A stretch of DNA of 64,000 nucleotides from Oasisia sp. SBJ-2009 (taxonomy: Eukaryota; Annelida; Polychaeta; Sabellida; Siboglinidae): NCBI GenBank assembly GCA_964017155.1, contig OZ024863.1:44246330-44310329 (forward strand), in the 5' to 3' direction. The notes under the pieces are model-generated. The model was not told where the DNA came from. It made no database searches and saw only the letters and a list, made by a program, of their open reading frames with translations. The position numbers were made by a program, and so were the translations under genes. Positions 9,960-23,100 of this stretch are shown here, piece after piece (the first letter of the stretch is position 1; each line of letters opens with the position of its first letter).

Positions 9960-11962
9960 ATCATGGTTATCAAACTCATCCATCTCCAGCTCAGAATTTT
10001 TGCACCTGTTTAACAAACATACAACCTTCCAGCTACAGTCTCTTCACACATATATTAAATATTGACATCTATGTTGATTTATATCCAGATCTAACAGAAA
10101 CCATGCACATAATCCATGATAAGACATAACTGCAAATAAACAAAGAACACAACTTCAAGAGCACCATTTAGGAATACATCTACTACTGACGTATCATAAC
10201 CATTAAGATGACTGTTGAAAGAAACGCAATGCAGTTTAATGTAAACAATAATAAAATCAGATCAACAACTAAGAATATGCTAATACAGCTATAGTCAGGT
10301 AAACCTTGTGTTGAATATTTCACTAAAATATTTCATATTTAACATTTGCTCTGTGATTCAACAAAGTGCTTTATCGTTGTAATGTTTGCTGTAGAATTGT
10401 TGAACAGCAATAATACGGCTCATACACACTGACTAGACTAATACAGAATGGAAAAAACGTTTAATTTGCCAGGCAGAAATCTTGTGTGCATTTTTTTCAC
10501 AAATAATAGCCCTTCTCTGTACAATAGGCTTAAAATTATGATTTATTCGTAACTAAAAGTGTACTAGATCATAAAGTTAGTTTTTATAGCATGTACAATA
10601 TTTGTTATTTTTATCTGTCAATAATTAATCATGTGTCATAAAATATACTTTCATAACTGCATTGTAAATATATCTGTAAAATGAGTAAGAAATTATTCTG
10701 GTACTTCTTTCCTTCTTTGAAGGAGGTTCACAATTATCAGTATTTACAAATTGACTTTTTATATAACTGTCAATAATTCAAAAACAAAAATTATCAGAAA
10801 ATCATTGCATCAGCAAATAATAATTTAATAATCACAACGTTGTGCCGGATTGAACTAATTTGGAACTTACGTTTACCTGGATAACTATGTGCCTACATTA
10901 AAACATGTAAAGCACATGCATGCACAGGAACGTGTGCTGCTATGCACATTTACACACACAAACTGAACCTTGTTAACAGTTCTGCATTCTTCTGTATACA
11001 CTAAAAGTATACATGCGTTTCTGAGATGCAAACATACAAACAACCGTCAATACACCACTCTTACACTATTCTTAAATTCTTACTGCTGATAGCACCAACA
11101 TATAGCAGAACAGTGACCTAGGATATAAACATTCATTCGCACACGTTCACAGACATTCACTCCACATTCGTAGCATGCAATGTTTAACAATACACATGCT
11201 TCTATAGCAGTGATTCACACACTAGTAATACTTAGTGGTAACAGCTACAATTACAGTTACTTCAGCATACAGAGTTTTTAAACAAATTCTAATATTACGG
11301 ATTTATTGCATATAGCAATAGTAAATGTTTTGCCATCTCCTACTTTACATCGTTATTTCAAAAAAAAATAGCCTTTCCACAAGTTAACTGTCTGCAGGAA
11401 GAAGATCTATAAATTTCAAATTCTGCAGGATGAAAAATCTGATCGAAAACCAACAACTACACAGCACCTGTTATTGGCGAGTTCCAACATCAACTGATCT
11501 CAGCCAATCAACAACATATACCGGTGGGGAACAAGAGAACGTTCCTATATAAATTGCATATGACGAAAGTATTCAAATACGTAAATGACCCTGATCTTTG
11601 TTTATTTGTCCCACAGATGACCATTGGTCAAGAAGCTGACCATTACTGTCACAGGTGTGTGCACATGTGTCGTCATCATTTTGATGTTCATACCTATGCT
11701 ACCACAACTGTGTTTAGGACTGTTAAAGGCAATCATTGGCCACTCGTCGATAGTTTCATGCCACAATTTGTATTTCATTCAGGACCTGAGCAGATGTTTT
11801 AAATCTTCAAAATATGGAAGCACCAACATTTGACCATCATCGCTGCTTTCAGTTGCAGTTCCATTGCATTAAGTCATACTGACACCCGTAGTTTTCACGA
11901 TGGTCAAGAATACATCCTCTGTGCCACACCCTGATCATTTTGTCTACAACAGATATCACTGG

Positions 11963-12006
11963 GTGGCACTCTGACTGCCACCCACCAGTGGCACTGTGAC
12001 TGCCAC
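11963..12006. other. Two tandem GTGGCA-N7-TGCCAC stem-loops
   Basis: GTGGCACTCTGACTGCCAC at 11963-11981 and GTGGCACTGTGACTGCCAC at 11988-12006. The same 6-bp stem occurs at 9914-9930. All lie in the candidate 3' UTR. Confidence 0.5.
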
Positions 12007-12883
12007 TTACCAGGCACCTTGCATATGTGAGAAGAACTGTCGAAACATGTCCTTTTGCATAAAACAAAAAACCTGTGAGGTAAAATATCCCTCACTGGGT
12101 AGATTTCAAACCAGTTATATACTTATTCAACAAAAGTCTGTCTCAAATTGTTATCTAAAATACAGTAAACTGTTTAAATCTTGAAAAATCTGCTCTATCG
12201 TATTTCGAATCATAAAAATGTTAGCATATTGGGTTGTGTTCAATTACACAATATTGATTATGATAAAAATATTCATAACAATTTTAGTACATTAACTGTG
12301 CCTCCGAAAAAGTTAATTATGCTTGAGAAAACTTGATTGTATGGTGTTGTGTGAATTGGTATCTATACATTTATATGCAGGATATTATTGGACATTCGGG
12401 AACAGTAGTATTAAAAATATCAATTTGATCTCAACCAGTTCCATGGATTACACAAGTGACAAGACAGTACATTATAATTGTGACAACATGATATCACTAA
12501 TGGCTTTAAATATATTTGTAATTATTACAAACATATTTAGCTTTGGTTTGTGTATATTTAAAAAAGTTACAATAAACTGAATTGCAATGAAAGCTGACAG
12601 GCATTTCATCACAAATGATTTTTTTACATCTAGGGATCATCTAGATGATTTTGGGATCTCAGAAAGGGTATTTGAGTAGATCCTAGCCCCAAACATCTCT
12701 AAATTTTGTTTAAACCCAGAAGAGCTTTTGGTGGGGTCACATGCCTTGAGGTGACTGCTTCCATCTGAGGACACGGCTCGGAGCCATCAACTCCCTCATC
12801 TAGATTCCCAAGTGTACATTCCATAACAATTACCCTTAGTATTTGCCTCCCCTAATAATGCCCTGCTATGCATCTGCACTGCC

Positions 12884-14179
12884 TTAGTGCATAAACATGT
12901 TTGTGTTTATGGCGACATAACCATTACCATTGGGCACAAGTGTATCACAGTGTTGTAGGTTTTGCATTTGGTCTCCAGTGTCGGGAGCACAGTTTTCCGC
13001 ACCAGGAAGTGTTTGCGTGTGTGTCACAGAAGCGGCATTCTCCGCTGAACTGTCACTGTCACACGACTTGGCATAATCAACACACCCAGGGTTAGTTATG
13101 CCGTCTTTCCACTGCCCGGGCGTGAACGCTACGGGGGTGTTCACATGACCGTTACTGTCAACAGTTACGTAACCATTGGAACTGGGCACTGCTGCATTGT
13201 TCACCTGTGGGGGCTGCACCACTGGCTGCCCGTTGCTGTCAACCGACACATACCCGGCGGGAACTTGCGGGGGATCAGCCGTCGACGAATGCAGACTCGA
13301 GCTGTCAGTGTCGTCACTGATCTCGTCCACCAGGGGGATGTGTTCACCCTCATCCCCATTGTTAACGAACCAGTCATCCCGCCTCGACTTACCCCCATCG
13401 TCGCCATGGCGACGATCGTTTTCCCCAACAGAGGGCGTGTCGATGTCTATCACTAATTGTTCGCCCGTTGCCGGGGTCTCAATCGCGTCACTATTCTGTG
13501 ATATGACTGTGCCAGTAGCGTCAACAGACACGTAGCCACCCGCGGGTGGATTTGCAGTAGTCAGTTTGCTCCCCGACGGAGCACTGCTTCCTAAGTGATC
13601 CTGTGGAAGACTGCTGTCATCTCTGTCCTCGCTGTGTTCCGACACAATACTACCACCTGCTCCACTGCAACTGTCGTCATCGCCGTCATCAACGGGGCTT
13701 GTAAATCCACCTATAAATGCGTAACAATTCTCTGAGCCACCGTTGTAGTAGCTCTGGCCGCCACTAGGTGCATTGTAGGTCTTCGGGTGTTCCAGCAACG
13801 TGCTGTCGTAATTGGCACGTATGCTGTCATAGCAGTTTGAGTTACCGTTCGCAGCAACTCCCCTATCGGCGGGCGTGTCCCCGTTCGCATCAACCCGCAC
13901 ATAGGTGTCACCACCTTTCTTCACAGTGCCACCTGGTGGACATATTCCGTTGTGCAGAAACACCTCGTCGCACTCTTCACCTTCCTCGCCGATCGTCGAT
14001 GGTTTCCCCGACATCAGTGGCGATGCCTGCGCTCCAGTGGCGTTGCCATGGGGATAGAAGTTGATCTCGTTCTCGCTGTAGGTTGGTGTTGTCGCGTTCT
14101 CATCAGTAGACAGGCTGCCAGTGCCGCTGTCTGCAGACCGGATGCTGAAGCTGATCTGCTTCTTGTATCCCCATCTGTC
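12884..14179 (-). CDS. Receptor exon 16: cytoplasmic tail with repeated tyrosine motifs and stop
   Basis: This 1296-bp terminal exon starts after GTTTACAG and codes 431 residues to a stop at 12884-12886. The composition is Asp/Ser/Gly/Asn-rich and probably disordered. Features in order: GYKKQ (Tyr 721, YxxQ type), DSGTGS (733-738, β-TrCP degron form), TYVRVDANG (Tyr 809), tyrosine-rich CYDSIRANYDS and SYYNGG, GYVSVDATG (932), acidic DEISDDTDSSS, GYVSVDSNG (1026), GYVTVDSNG (1053) and GYVAINTN (1137) just before the stop. The YVxVDxxG repeat is the most striking part. I see no kinase or other folded domain, as expected for a receptor that relies on JAK. Confidence 0.92.
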   Translation of the reverse strand, partial: DRWGYKKQISFSIRSADSGTGSLSTDENATTPTYSENEINFYPHGNATGAQASPLMSGKPSTIGEEGEECDEVFLHNGICPPGGTVKKGGDTYVRVDANGDTPADRGVAANGNSNCYDSIRANYDSTLLEHPKTYNAPSGGQSYYNGGSENCYAFIGGFTSPVDDGDDDSCSGAGGSIVSEHSEDRDDSSLPQDHLGSSAPSGSKLTTANPPAGGYVSVDATGTVISQNSDAIETPATGEQLVIDIDTPSVGENDRRHGDDGGKSRRDDWFVNNGDEGEHIPLVDEISDDTDSSSLHSSTADPPQVPAGYVSVDSNGQPVVQPPQVNNAAVPSSNGYVTVDSNGHVNTPVAFTPGQWKDGITNPGCVDYAKSCDSDSSAENAASVTHTQTLPGAENCAPDTGDQMQNLQHCDTLVPNGNGYVAINTNMFMH

Positions 14180-17100
14180 CTGTAAACACAAAAAATATGC
14201 AAATATATTGGTTCTGTTAAGCCAAGTCTTACCTTATTTTTGGTATCACTATTATTTATCATTTGGTGACATTCATCAATAAAGATATACTCGGGGAAAT
14301 CAGTGTATAAATATTACATAATTATTACTATTTTAAGTCAGTTATATTTTTATGCTAATTTATGTGTGTGTGTATATATATGTATATATATATATACATA
14401 TATAATATATATATATATATATATATTATGTCTAATACTTTTTGGTATTGTATTAAAAATGAAAGCATCATCCATAATCTAATAGATGCTGTCATGCTAT
14501 TCCCCATCAGTATATATAGACTGATGTTTGCATTTAAAATACAACACCTAATGAAATAATAAATTACATGTATGAAATTCAAAACTAGCACATACATACT
14601 AGCTCATACATAGATAACAACATTCACATCTAAAAACAACATGATATTGGTCATTCCTGACCTCTGTCCAATTCAGTTTTGTTCTAGGCAACAATACAAT
14701 TATATGCTGCATATAGCATAAATTGAAGCAGGATCATTACATAAATGTACCCTTTTATTTATATAACATATCAAAATGAAGTTGTCACATAATATAAAGT
14801 CCCTTTGCTTTACAAAACTGTGCATTTATTAAAACAGAATTACACTAATATTGCACAGGTGTACAATTATTGTCAACTATTTCTACTTGCTGATAGATGC
14901 TTCATTCTGTCATAAGATTTTATTAATAAGTAGTTGTGTGTGTAATATTATATATAATTATATATATATTTAGCACATACGAATAACATTCAAAATAAAA
15001 TATTAATTGTAAAACTCAATATTCAAATGACTGTCATTTGTCTAACAAACGTTGCTAGCTTTTTCGTAGTTTATTTGTTTACTGCTGCAGTGATATTGTG
15101 AATTATGCAAAGTACACAAAACACAATGTACAGAACATGAACACATATCATTAGACATCAAGACAAGAAATCACCACTTACATATCCTGTCAAAGGTGCG
15201 TCGCTCGCTGTGCTCATCTGTAAACTCTGCAACACACAAAGCACACACATTACATATAGCTGATTGCAAGCAATAACGTTGTCATCACAGAATGCCACCC
15301 TACTCTATTCTATAGGTATGCTGCTTTGAAGATAACATTTATTTAAGAATATTTGTCAGTACACTGTATTCACCAACAGGGACGTTAGATTGACACACTA
15401 GACACCACAGTAGTCAGTATTCACCATCACTGACTACTGTCGTTTCTAGTGTGTCAATCTAACGTTGCTACCAACATGTTTAATGTAAAGTTAGAGTAGA
15501 GAGTGTTGTGAGTTGACAGACAGCAATGTGGCACTGACCCGTCGTCGTTCACTGGGGGCTGGCAACTTGATAGACAGACCACTGGAGTACCAGTGACGCA
15601 GCTTGCAACACCTCCTGTGATGGCAAAAGACACAACATTTAATTTTTATAAGAAATTCGCTTACTTAGGAGCATAGTGTGTGAAGCATACACCATTTGAG
15701 CCATTAGCTATGAAACCTGAGCCATTTCACGTGACACCAGCATGTGACCAAGACTCATAGCTGATGTGTTGAAACGTCGTACATTTCACAAACTATGCAC
15801 CAAGGTAAGGGAATTTTGTACAAAAATAACCAAATATTGGAACTATGAACAACATATTCCACAACAAACATTTTGTTGTGATAATGATAAATTTATGTCA
15901 AGTATATTTTCAAATCAGTAGTGTGCCTACAAACATATTAACTGTTGTAATTATAACTACAGTTAAATAAGCATACCTAGAAATTGTGTGCCACCAAACA
16001 TGGGTTAGTTGTTTTAATTATCAGTACAATCAAACATAAATGTAAGTGGTCTGCAAAACTTGTTAATTAGCTTAGCTATAACTGTAATAAACCACATAAT
16101 TATATTTAAACGTAAGTAAAATGTGTCAACAAAATAAGTGTTAGCTCTCTTAATTATAAAAGTGTTCAATTAAGTACATTTGAACATAATAACAAATACC
16201 AACTAACCAGTTTGGATATCCTTCATCATATCTAAACCAAATAATTATACTTTTACAACATTGAAATATGCTTGAACAAATTTAACATAGTCAATTACCA
16301 GTACATCAACAAACACAAGATATCAATTATGTTGGTTATAGTCATGTGAAGGAACCATCTTGAATAACATCTCGCTAATCCACTTATCCAACCAAAATCC
16401 TTGGGTACTAAAGTGTGTGGATAAACAAGACAACTGTACGTGATTGTGCAAATGAAAATAAGAGAACAGTGACACTTTAACTGACACATTTCTCAAGAGT
16501 TTGAATTCATTATTTATCACAGCATTGCAGAAGTGATGCTAATGTGGCACTTGTTTATTGATGCACTGATCATCCCATCAACTTACATGAACAGGGTGAC
16601 AACGCCAATGATGAGAAAGATGTCACCGATGACGACAGAGACGACAATTGCTGCAATCGCCCCTGAACTCAGTCCTGTAACACATGACACACGTTACACA
16701 TGTTACCTGGTATATTCTGAATACAAACAGACACAACAATACAACACAATGCCGTCTCTACCATCCCTCTCCTGTGTCTTGCATTTTCAGTTTATATTCT
16801 GGTTACCCTCGATAGAAATAAGTGAACAATGAAGCTGGACCATTAACCAAAAAACATATTTTCCCCCAACTAATATGTCACAAAAGACAACAATTCATAA
16901 CTTAACCCCCATTACAAAAACTTTATCCTTCTACTATAGTATACAACATATGTTACTTTGTTCTGTGCTGTACATTCATAACTGATCATGATGCTATAGA
17001 AGTCAATAGTCATCCATCACGTCAATGGAGGATCACCAGAGACTGCGACAAAACATCAACAATTGTACAACAAATGTAAAGCTATACTGAGCAGTACCTA

Positions 17101-20100
17101 GTCCTTTGGAGTATTAAAGCATTTTACACCTTATTCCCTGGTAGATCTCTTCAGTCAAATACCATCTCGACTTCACCCATACGGCCTACAGCCAGATATT
17201 CATTCATACAATTGAGCAACGTAGAGTAAACAAACTTGCCCACGGTTTGACACAGCAGCACAGGGTTCAAACTTGCATTGTCTTGATTGAGGGTGCACTG
17301 CTCTATCCACTGAGCTCCACAAACTAACTGTCTACATTTGCAGTAGTCATGGTAACTGATGACGACAAAACAAGACTTACCTGAGCCGATGCGGGTTGTC
17401 TGTTGATAGATGGCTTTGGAGGAGGTGTGTGAGTGGCCGGCCACTGTCACACTGTCCATGCGCACGCTGTAGGTCCTCTCCACCTCCAGGTCTGTCAACA
17501 TGTGGGTCTGGACACTCCCCACCACTGTCACATTCTCCTCCACGCCTGCAGCAGCAAACACGCAGTGTATGTTAATACACTGGGAAGAATTCAGCCATGT
17601 TGCAATCACTGTACAAAGGTTGTTAATTCACACGATGCGTCGTATGTCAATATTGTGGCGAAGGGAACTAAATTCAACTTGTATAAGATAATGTGACCAA
17701 AGAGCTTAAACCTAGCATGGGTATAAGATAGACATTTAGTCGTAAAAGACATTAAACCATATGTAATGCGATTGTTGTAGTATGTAGCACTTGGTTTACA
17801 GAGGTATCTAGTTCACTGACCGACACACTTGTTGTTGACGTCAACGACACAGTAGTAGATGACGTAGCTAATGATGTAGCCGTGACGATCGTGACAACTC
17901 GGTGTCTCCCACTCCACCGTCAGACTGGCGTGCTGCTGGTGCTGGGAGAACCGCACATGCCTTGGGGGAGACGCAACTACAACAGGACCCAACACAGCAA
18001 TGACTCAGACGACACTGTCAAGTGGTATATAGTGGTTAAGCAGTCAGAGTGCGAGAAAGTCGATCGGAAGATCAGGGTTAAAATCCTGGCGTGAGTGGAT
18101 CGATCACTGGTTTCACAATGGTACTGGTTGTTGAGTGGAAATATTAGCAATTTTGTTCCATGATGCCTGTGGTTTGTTTTTGAGACAATATTCATTCAAT
18201 CTGGTGTTTATGCCGGGTGAAATGAAAGATTCCATACAGGGAAGTAGAACTAACCGTGGACTCATTGAGCTGCGATGTCTTTCACTAAACTCCCAATGTT
18301 GTTACCGTTCAAAAATTTATCTTGTCAATTAATAGTAGAATCAGGAGAAGAAGAAGAAACGCTGAACAAGGTTTATCAAGATAAGAGCAAAGCCAGAGCA
18401 AAAGTCATGATATCAACTGGACAAGGAAGCAACATATTATCATGAGTCCACTAGTACAGTGTATATCCATGTGTAACTCAGTCTTCTTAGGGGTCTTTCA
18501 CAAATGTTCATATATACCTACGTATTCATACAAAAAGGTAAACATAAATATTGCACAGTATCCGGTCCTCAGGACTGCTCAAAGCGCTTTTACACTTTAC
18601 TTCCCTGGCAGACCTGTGCAATCAAACACTGTCTCAACTTATCTAGGAAGCATCTAGCCATATGCTACAATTAATGCGTGAAGGCTGCTCGTACACATAT
18701 CCACCACTGACTATAGCCAGGTACTCATTTATACAGCTGAGTGAACTGGAGCAATGTAGAGTGAAAAAAACTTGCCCAAGATTTTAACACTGCAGCACAG
18801 GATTTGAAACCAGGTTCTCTTAGTCGAGAGTCCGAAGCTCTACGCCTGAGCCATTGCGCTCTATACAAAGCATACAAGATCTGAGGCCTACATCCCTTAC
18901 CCCTTATGTTTACAATGAAGATGTGACATAAACAGCAGAACACTCAAAGTAAACAGACAATGGTCAAATCATAATTTAAAACTAGAACAATCAAGTTATT
19001 GCTGAAACAGATAAGTTGTAATTTTTTAACCTGCTTTATGTACATATCAGTACAGCAAGGCGGCGATGCGCTTTTTTTGTAACACTCAATAAATAATTAT
19101 ATATTTTGCGTTGATGTTAAAATGTTAAACAATTCACCCATTACTGCTTGTAATGATCTCTGTAGCATTATGCACTCCTTAGCTGGTTTACCATCAACTT
19201 AGAACATAGCGTTAGATGAAGTGCCAGAGTATACTACTCACTGCCACTGATGCTGTACAGACAGTCGGCCCACGAGATGCCACTCGACGAATCTTCACTG
19301 CTTGCCGTAATACCAAACAGGAAGTCATGGTACAGACTGCCCCCTGGTAGACTGATGTTGTACTCGCTACTGTTGACGGACACAGTCGTCCAGTCGAGCT
19401 GACCCTGCAGGAGCAACAGTGCGATACACAGTGATGTGGAAACAATAAAACAGGATAAACAATATGGTAAAACCTTGCTTTATGGTCACCTCAGTATTAC
19501 AGTCACCTTGCAATTGTGGCCACAATATGGCAGTTCAAACAATGGTAAAGGATAAGAAACTTGTCCCATTGATATGGTCACCATCATTCAGGTCACCTTT
19601 GCTCAGTCGGCAGGATGTAAGTGACACGTTAGCAGACTGTTTTATTGCGAAAACATATTCCAAGCTTTACTCTGGGAAAGATTTTCACATTTTTTCTGTT
19701 GAATTTCCAGCTGTACACATCACTGAGGACAACTTCTTATATCATATAATACAGCATCTGCCTTGGGTTTCTATAGCTCTTTACATTTCAACACCTGGTC
19801 AATATAAACTTCATCTAAGTAACACTTTTCACCATGAGGCATGTTAAAGAAATTACAATAACATTTGTAATGCATTTATAAATGTTCTCTTGTAAACTCT
19901 GAGAGCAGTGATTAGCCATGTAGAAGTCACCATTAAGACCTCTTATTACTAAGCATTTCTTTACATATAAATCTTTCTAGATGTCTGTTTCTTATGGCAT
20001 GCACAGTTGAAAGAAGACTGTGTCCTACCCTGCAGTGGCTGCTGCTGACCACTCCTCTACACCAGTACAGGGTGTAACTGGACGGTTTAGTGACATCAGC

Positions 20101-23100
20101 CTCAGCCATGTGCTGCCATCTGGTGTTGACAATAGTGCCATTGATGCTGGTGACCACAAAGTCGTCTACCGGTGGCAGCACTGCAACAAAGAAGATCCAA
20201 GATAGGGTACAAATACAATACAATATTATGTTTACAATAAGGATCCCCAGTATGTGTACATCGGGCTTCTAAAATGCATATCAGTATGGAAGTAATTGAC
20301 AAATAAAGGGTTTTCAGACTGATGACGATGACATAAAAGGCTAAATATAGATGAACGAATGCGTTCATTAAAAGATTTAATATAACTGAGTATATAATAT
20401 GGTAACAATATAACTGAGTACATAATATGGTAACAAATAAAATATAACAATACCTTTAGTGTGCTGCGGGACAAGTATCTTCACCGTGTCCAGTTCACAT
20501 GGACCCTCACTGTTCCGTGCCTTGATGTATATGTGAACATCTTCACTGGTGCAAGCTTCTATCGTGTACTGAGACAAATCTCCCGCCACCAGCTGCCGTT
20601 GCCACAGCAACCGCGAATGTGCACATTTGTATTTTATTTCGTATTGCAAGCCAGGTCCGAACTCCACGAGATGGTCAATTTTCTGAAAGTGAACACAGAT
20701 CTTATTGAAAACACTTTAGACTGGTCAAGCGACTCAAGTCTTTATTTTTGAAGTTCATTGTGCAACTTTACTTACCCCACTCGCCAGTGTTTTATTATCC
20801 ATGGTTCATACAAAATAGATTTCTGGAGATGAGAAATTAACTAATTTACCAATTCCATCAACCAATCTATATATATACCAGCTCCAACCCTGGCATGTTT
20901 ATTATGTTTGTACTTTTAGTAACTAGCATGTCAGTTTAATTATTAATTAATTAATAGTTTACTAATTCACATATATTTTGTTTTTATTAATTACAATTGA
21001 CACAAATATTGCATTTTTGTAGTTATTTGTTATTAATGAACTATTATGTATATTATATATTTATTTATTCTGCAACTATATAGGTATTTTATACACAACC
21101 TTATTTTATACTATATTGTTTGTACATTTATTTAATGTTCAGACAGACTGATACTTAAAATGAATCCCCCAAGGAATTTTAAACATACTGTCTTTGTCAT
21201 GTGCAATAACAGTCAATAACGACTGTCTACAAACTGAAATTTCTGTTTGCAACATGAACATGTCGCCAAAACAAAGTCCAAAAGATACAGAGTCAACATA
21301 AAATTACAAAACAAAAATTACAAAATGGAGTTAGAGAAGACACCCGCTTACCTTCCAGTGCAGGGTGATCTCCCTACAGTCACTCCCACAGGTCTCCCCT
21401 ATCTCAAAGCTGCTCCTGGTCACCTGAGGGTTGGCTCCTGGCACTGGAAGCAAGAGGAAAGGAACACTGACGACAGGCTTACATGATGGTCATGGTAGAG
21501 TCACTACACGCAGTAGTTATACAGATACATGACTGTGCATGGCAGACCATCACCATTGTTGTTTAAACCACCCCAAGTCTATGTAGTGACACCTAAATCA
21601 ATGAACCATTTGAGTGGTCCCACTAGATCACATGCAACATTTCAGCCCGAAACATAAAAAACTGACAAAGATGTGGGTTCACAAAAAAAAAAAAAAAAAA
21701 AAAAAACAAACAAACACACAAACACACAAACAGAGAAACACTGTTTTATAACATAGAACAATTTGAGTTAGCACCATCTGCATATTTGTGTGATCAGTTA
21801 CAATGTGTTCTTCCAGTGTGTTCAGTAGAACATATCCTACAGCTGCGATCAGTCGAATGCCTCTGACCATGAGCTGAATCTTGTTCTCAGCCAAAGTCCT
21901 CAGTTCCTTCAGGTTTGTTCTCAATGTGGGCTACATCTGATAGAACATGGTCCTACATCTGTTGGTCAGTGTACAGGTCTTTGTAGTGACATAACAACGT
22001 CATTTCCACCCTCTGTACTAGTTAGCACCTTGCTCAATGAATTCATTGCATCTCTGTGCAGGAGTATATCTAGCATCCATTGCACATCTTTAAGGATCCC
22101 TTTCACAGACAGCACAGCACGATTGTCTTGCACATGTTATGTTGTGTGTGGCTGGATGGTGAGTGCCCAGAGGTCCAGTGGATGACTGATATCAAGCTTG
22201 TTCAAAACTGCCTTTGTAGCCACACAGCAGCTTATGTTGCTGTGATGCATGTATTGTACAACTGTAGTTCTTCGTCTATGTAATCTTCACTCGAACAAGC
22301 CATAGCATCCACAAGATGTACCACGTTACATGGGCAAACATTAGAAGCCCCAAACCAAACCCTTTCTTAAACCTCATCAGTAACTTCAAGTACATTGTTA
22401 GAGCCTCCATTTTCCAAATTAGTCTGGATTTTAGAACAATAAAACAATCTCAAAAATCTGTTTGACATAATATGGTGAAGAGACTACATGAATCTAAACA
22501 ATCATGGTTATTGACTATGGCTGTGGACATAGTTGAACTGGTATTTCTGTTTTGAAACTAGTTTGTTTAACCATCAAAAATGATATCCCATGCAATATGT
22601 TATATCACCAACTGATAACTTTTAATTTCTTCCATAATCATGTAAAACGTATAGAAACTGAATGAAAAGACAACATATTCAACACATCCTGGTATTCATT
22701 TCTCTCTAAAAAGTGCACATCTGGATGAGCACATCGTACAAGTGAATCTATGGCATTGGCTTACCATATATCATATGGTACACAGGTCTAGTTATCATCA
22801 GATGACAGCCCATACAAAGGATAACATATGGAAGGCACACATGGGAAAACAAACAAACAAGCAGACAAACAAGCAGACCTGCAGGCTGACTGCGGAAATG
22901 GACAGTGGAGGGGTCACTCCAGAAACCCCCTTCTTTGGGGCGTGTTTTCACTGTGAGGCTGTAGCTGGTAAAGGGCATCACATCAAGGGTGAAGTTTGCC
23001 TGAAACTCTGTAGTCACCGTCGTCTCCTGGAACAGAGGGATGAAGTGATTCAACATGTGTTCCATTCTAATGAAATAAACACTTTCTGCTACTTGACACC

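Larger units (their letters stand above)
9230..12883. other. AT-rich region downstream of the receptor; possible 3' UTR and flank
   Basis: No convincing exon and, apart from the hairpins, no repeats. It directly follows the receptor stop codon on the minus strand, so part of it should be 3' UTR. Minus-strand AATAAA hexamers occur (for example complementary to tttatt near 10543 and 11300), but I cannot choose the used one. Open frames at 11524, 11624 and 12323 are not recognisable. Confidence 0.4.

Noticed and set aside
17151..17609. 152-codon minus frame extending beyond exon 12
   Set aside because: The part below 17381 is intron and a SINE; the donor TCAG|GTAAGT is strong.
18020..18868. Functional tRNA genes
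   Set aside because: A and B boxes are present, but cloverleaf pairing is not convincing and the shared 3' domains mark SINEs.
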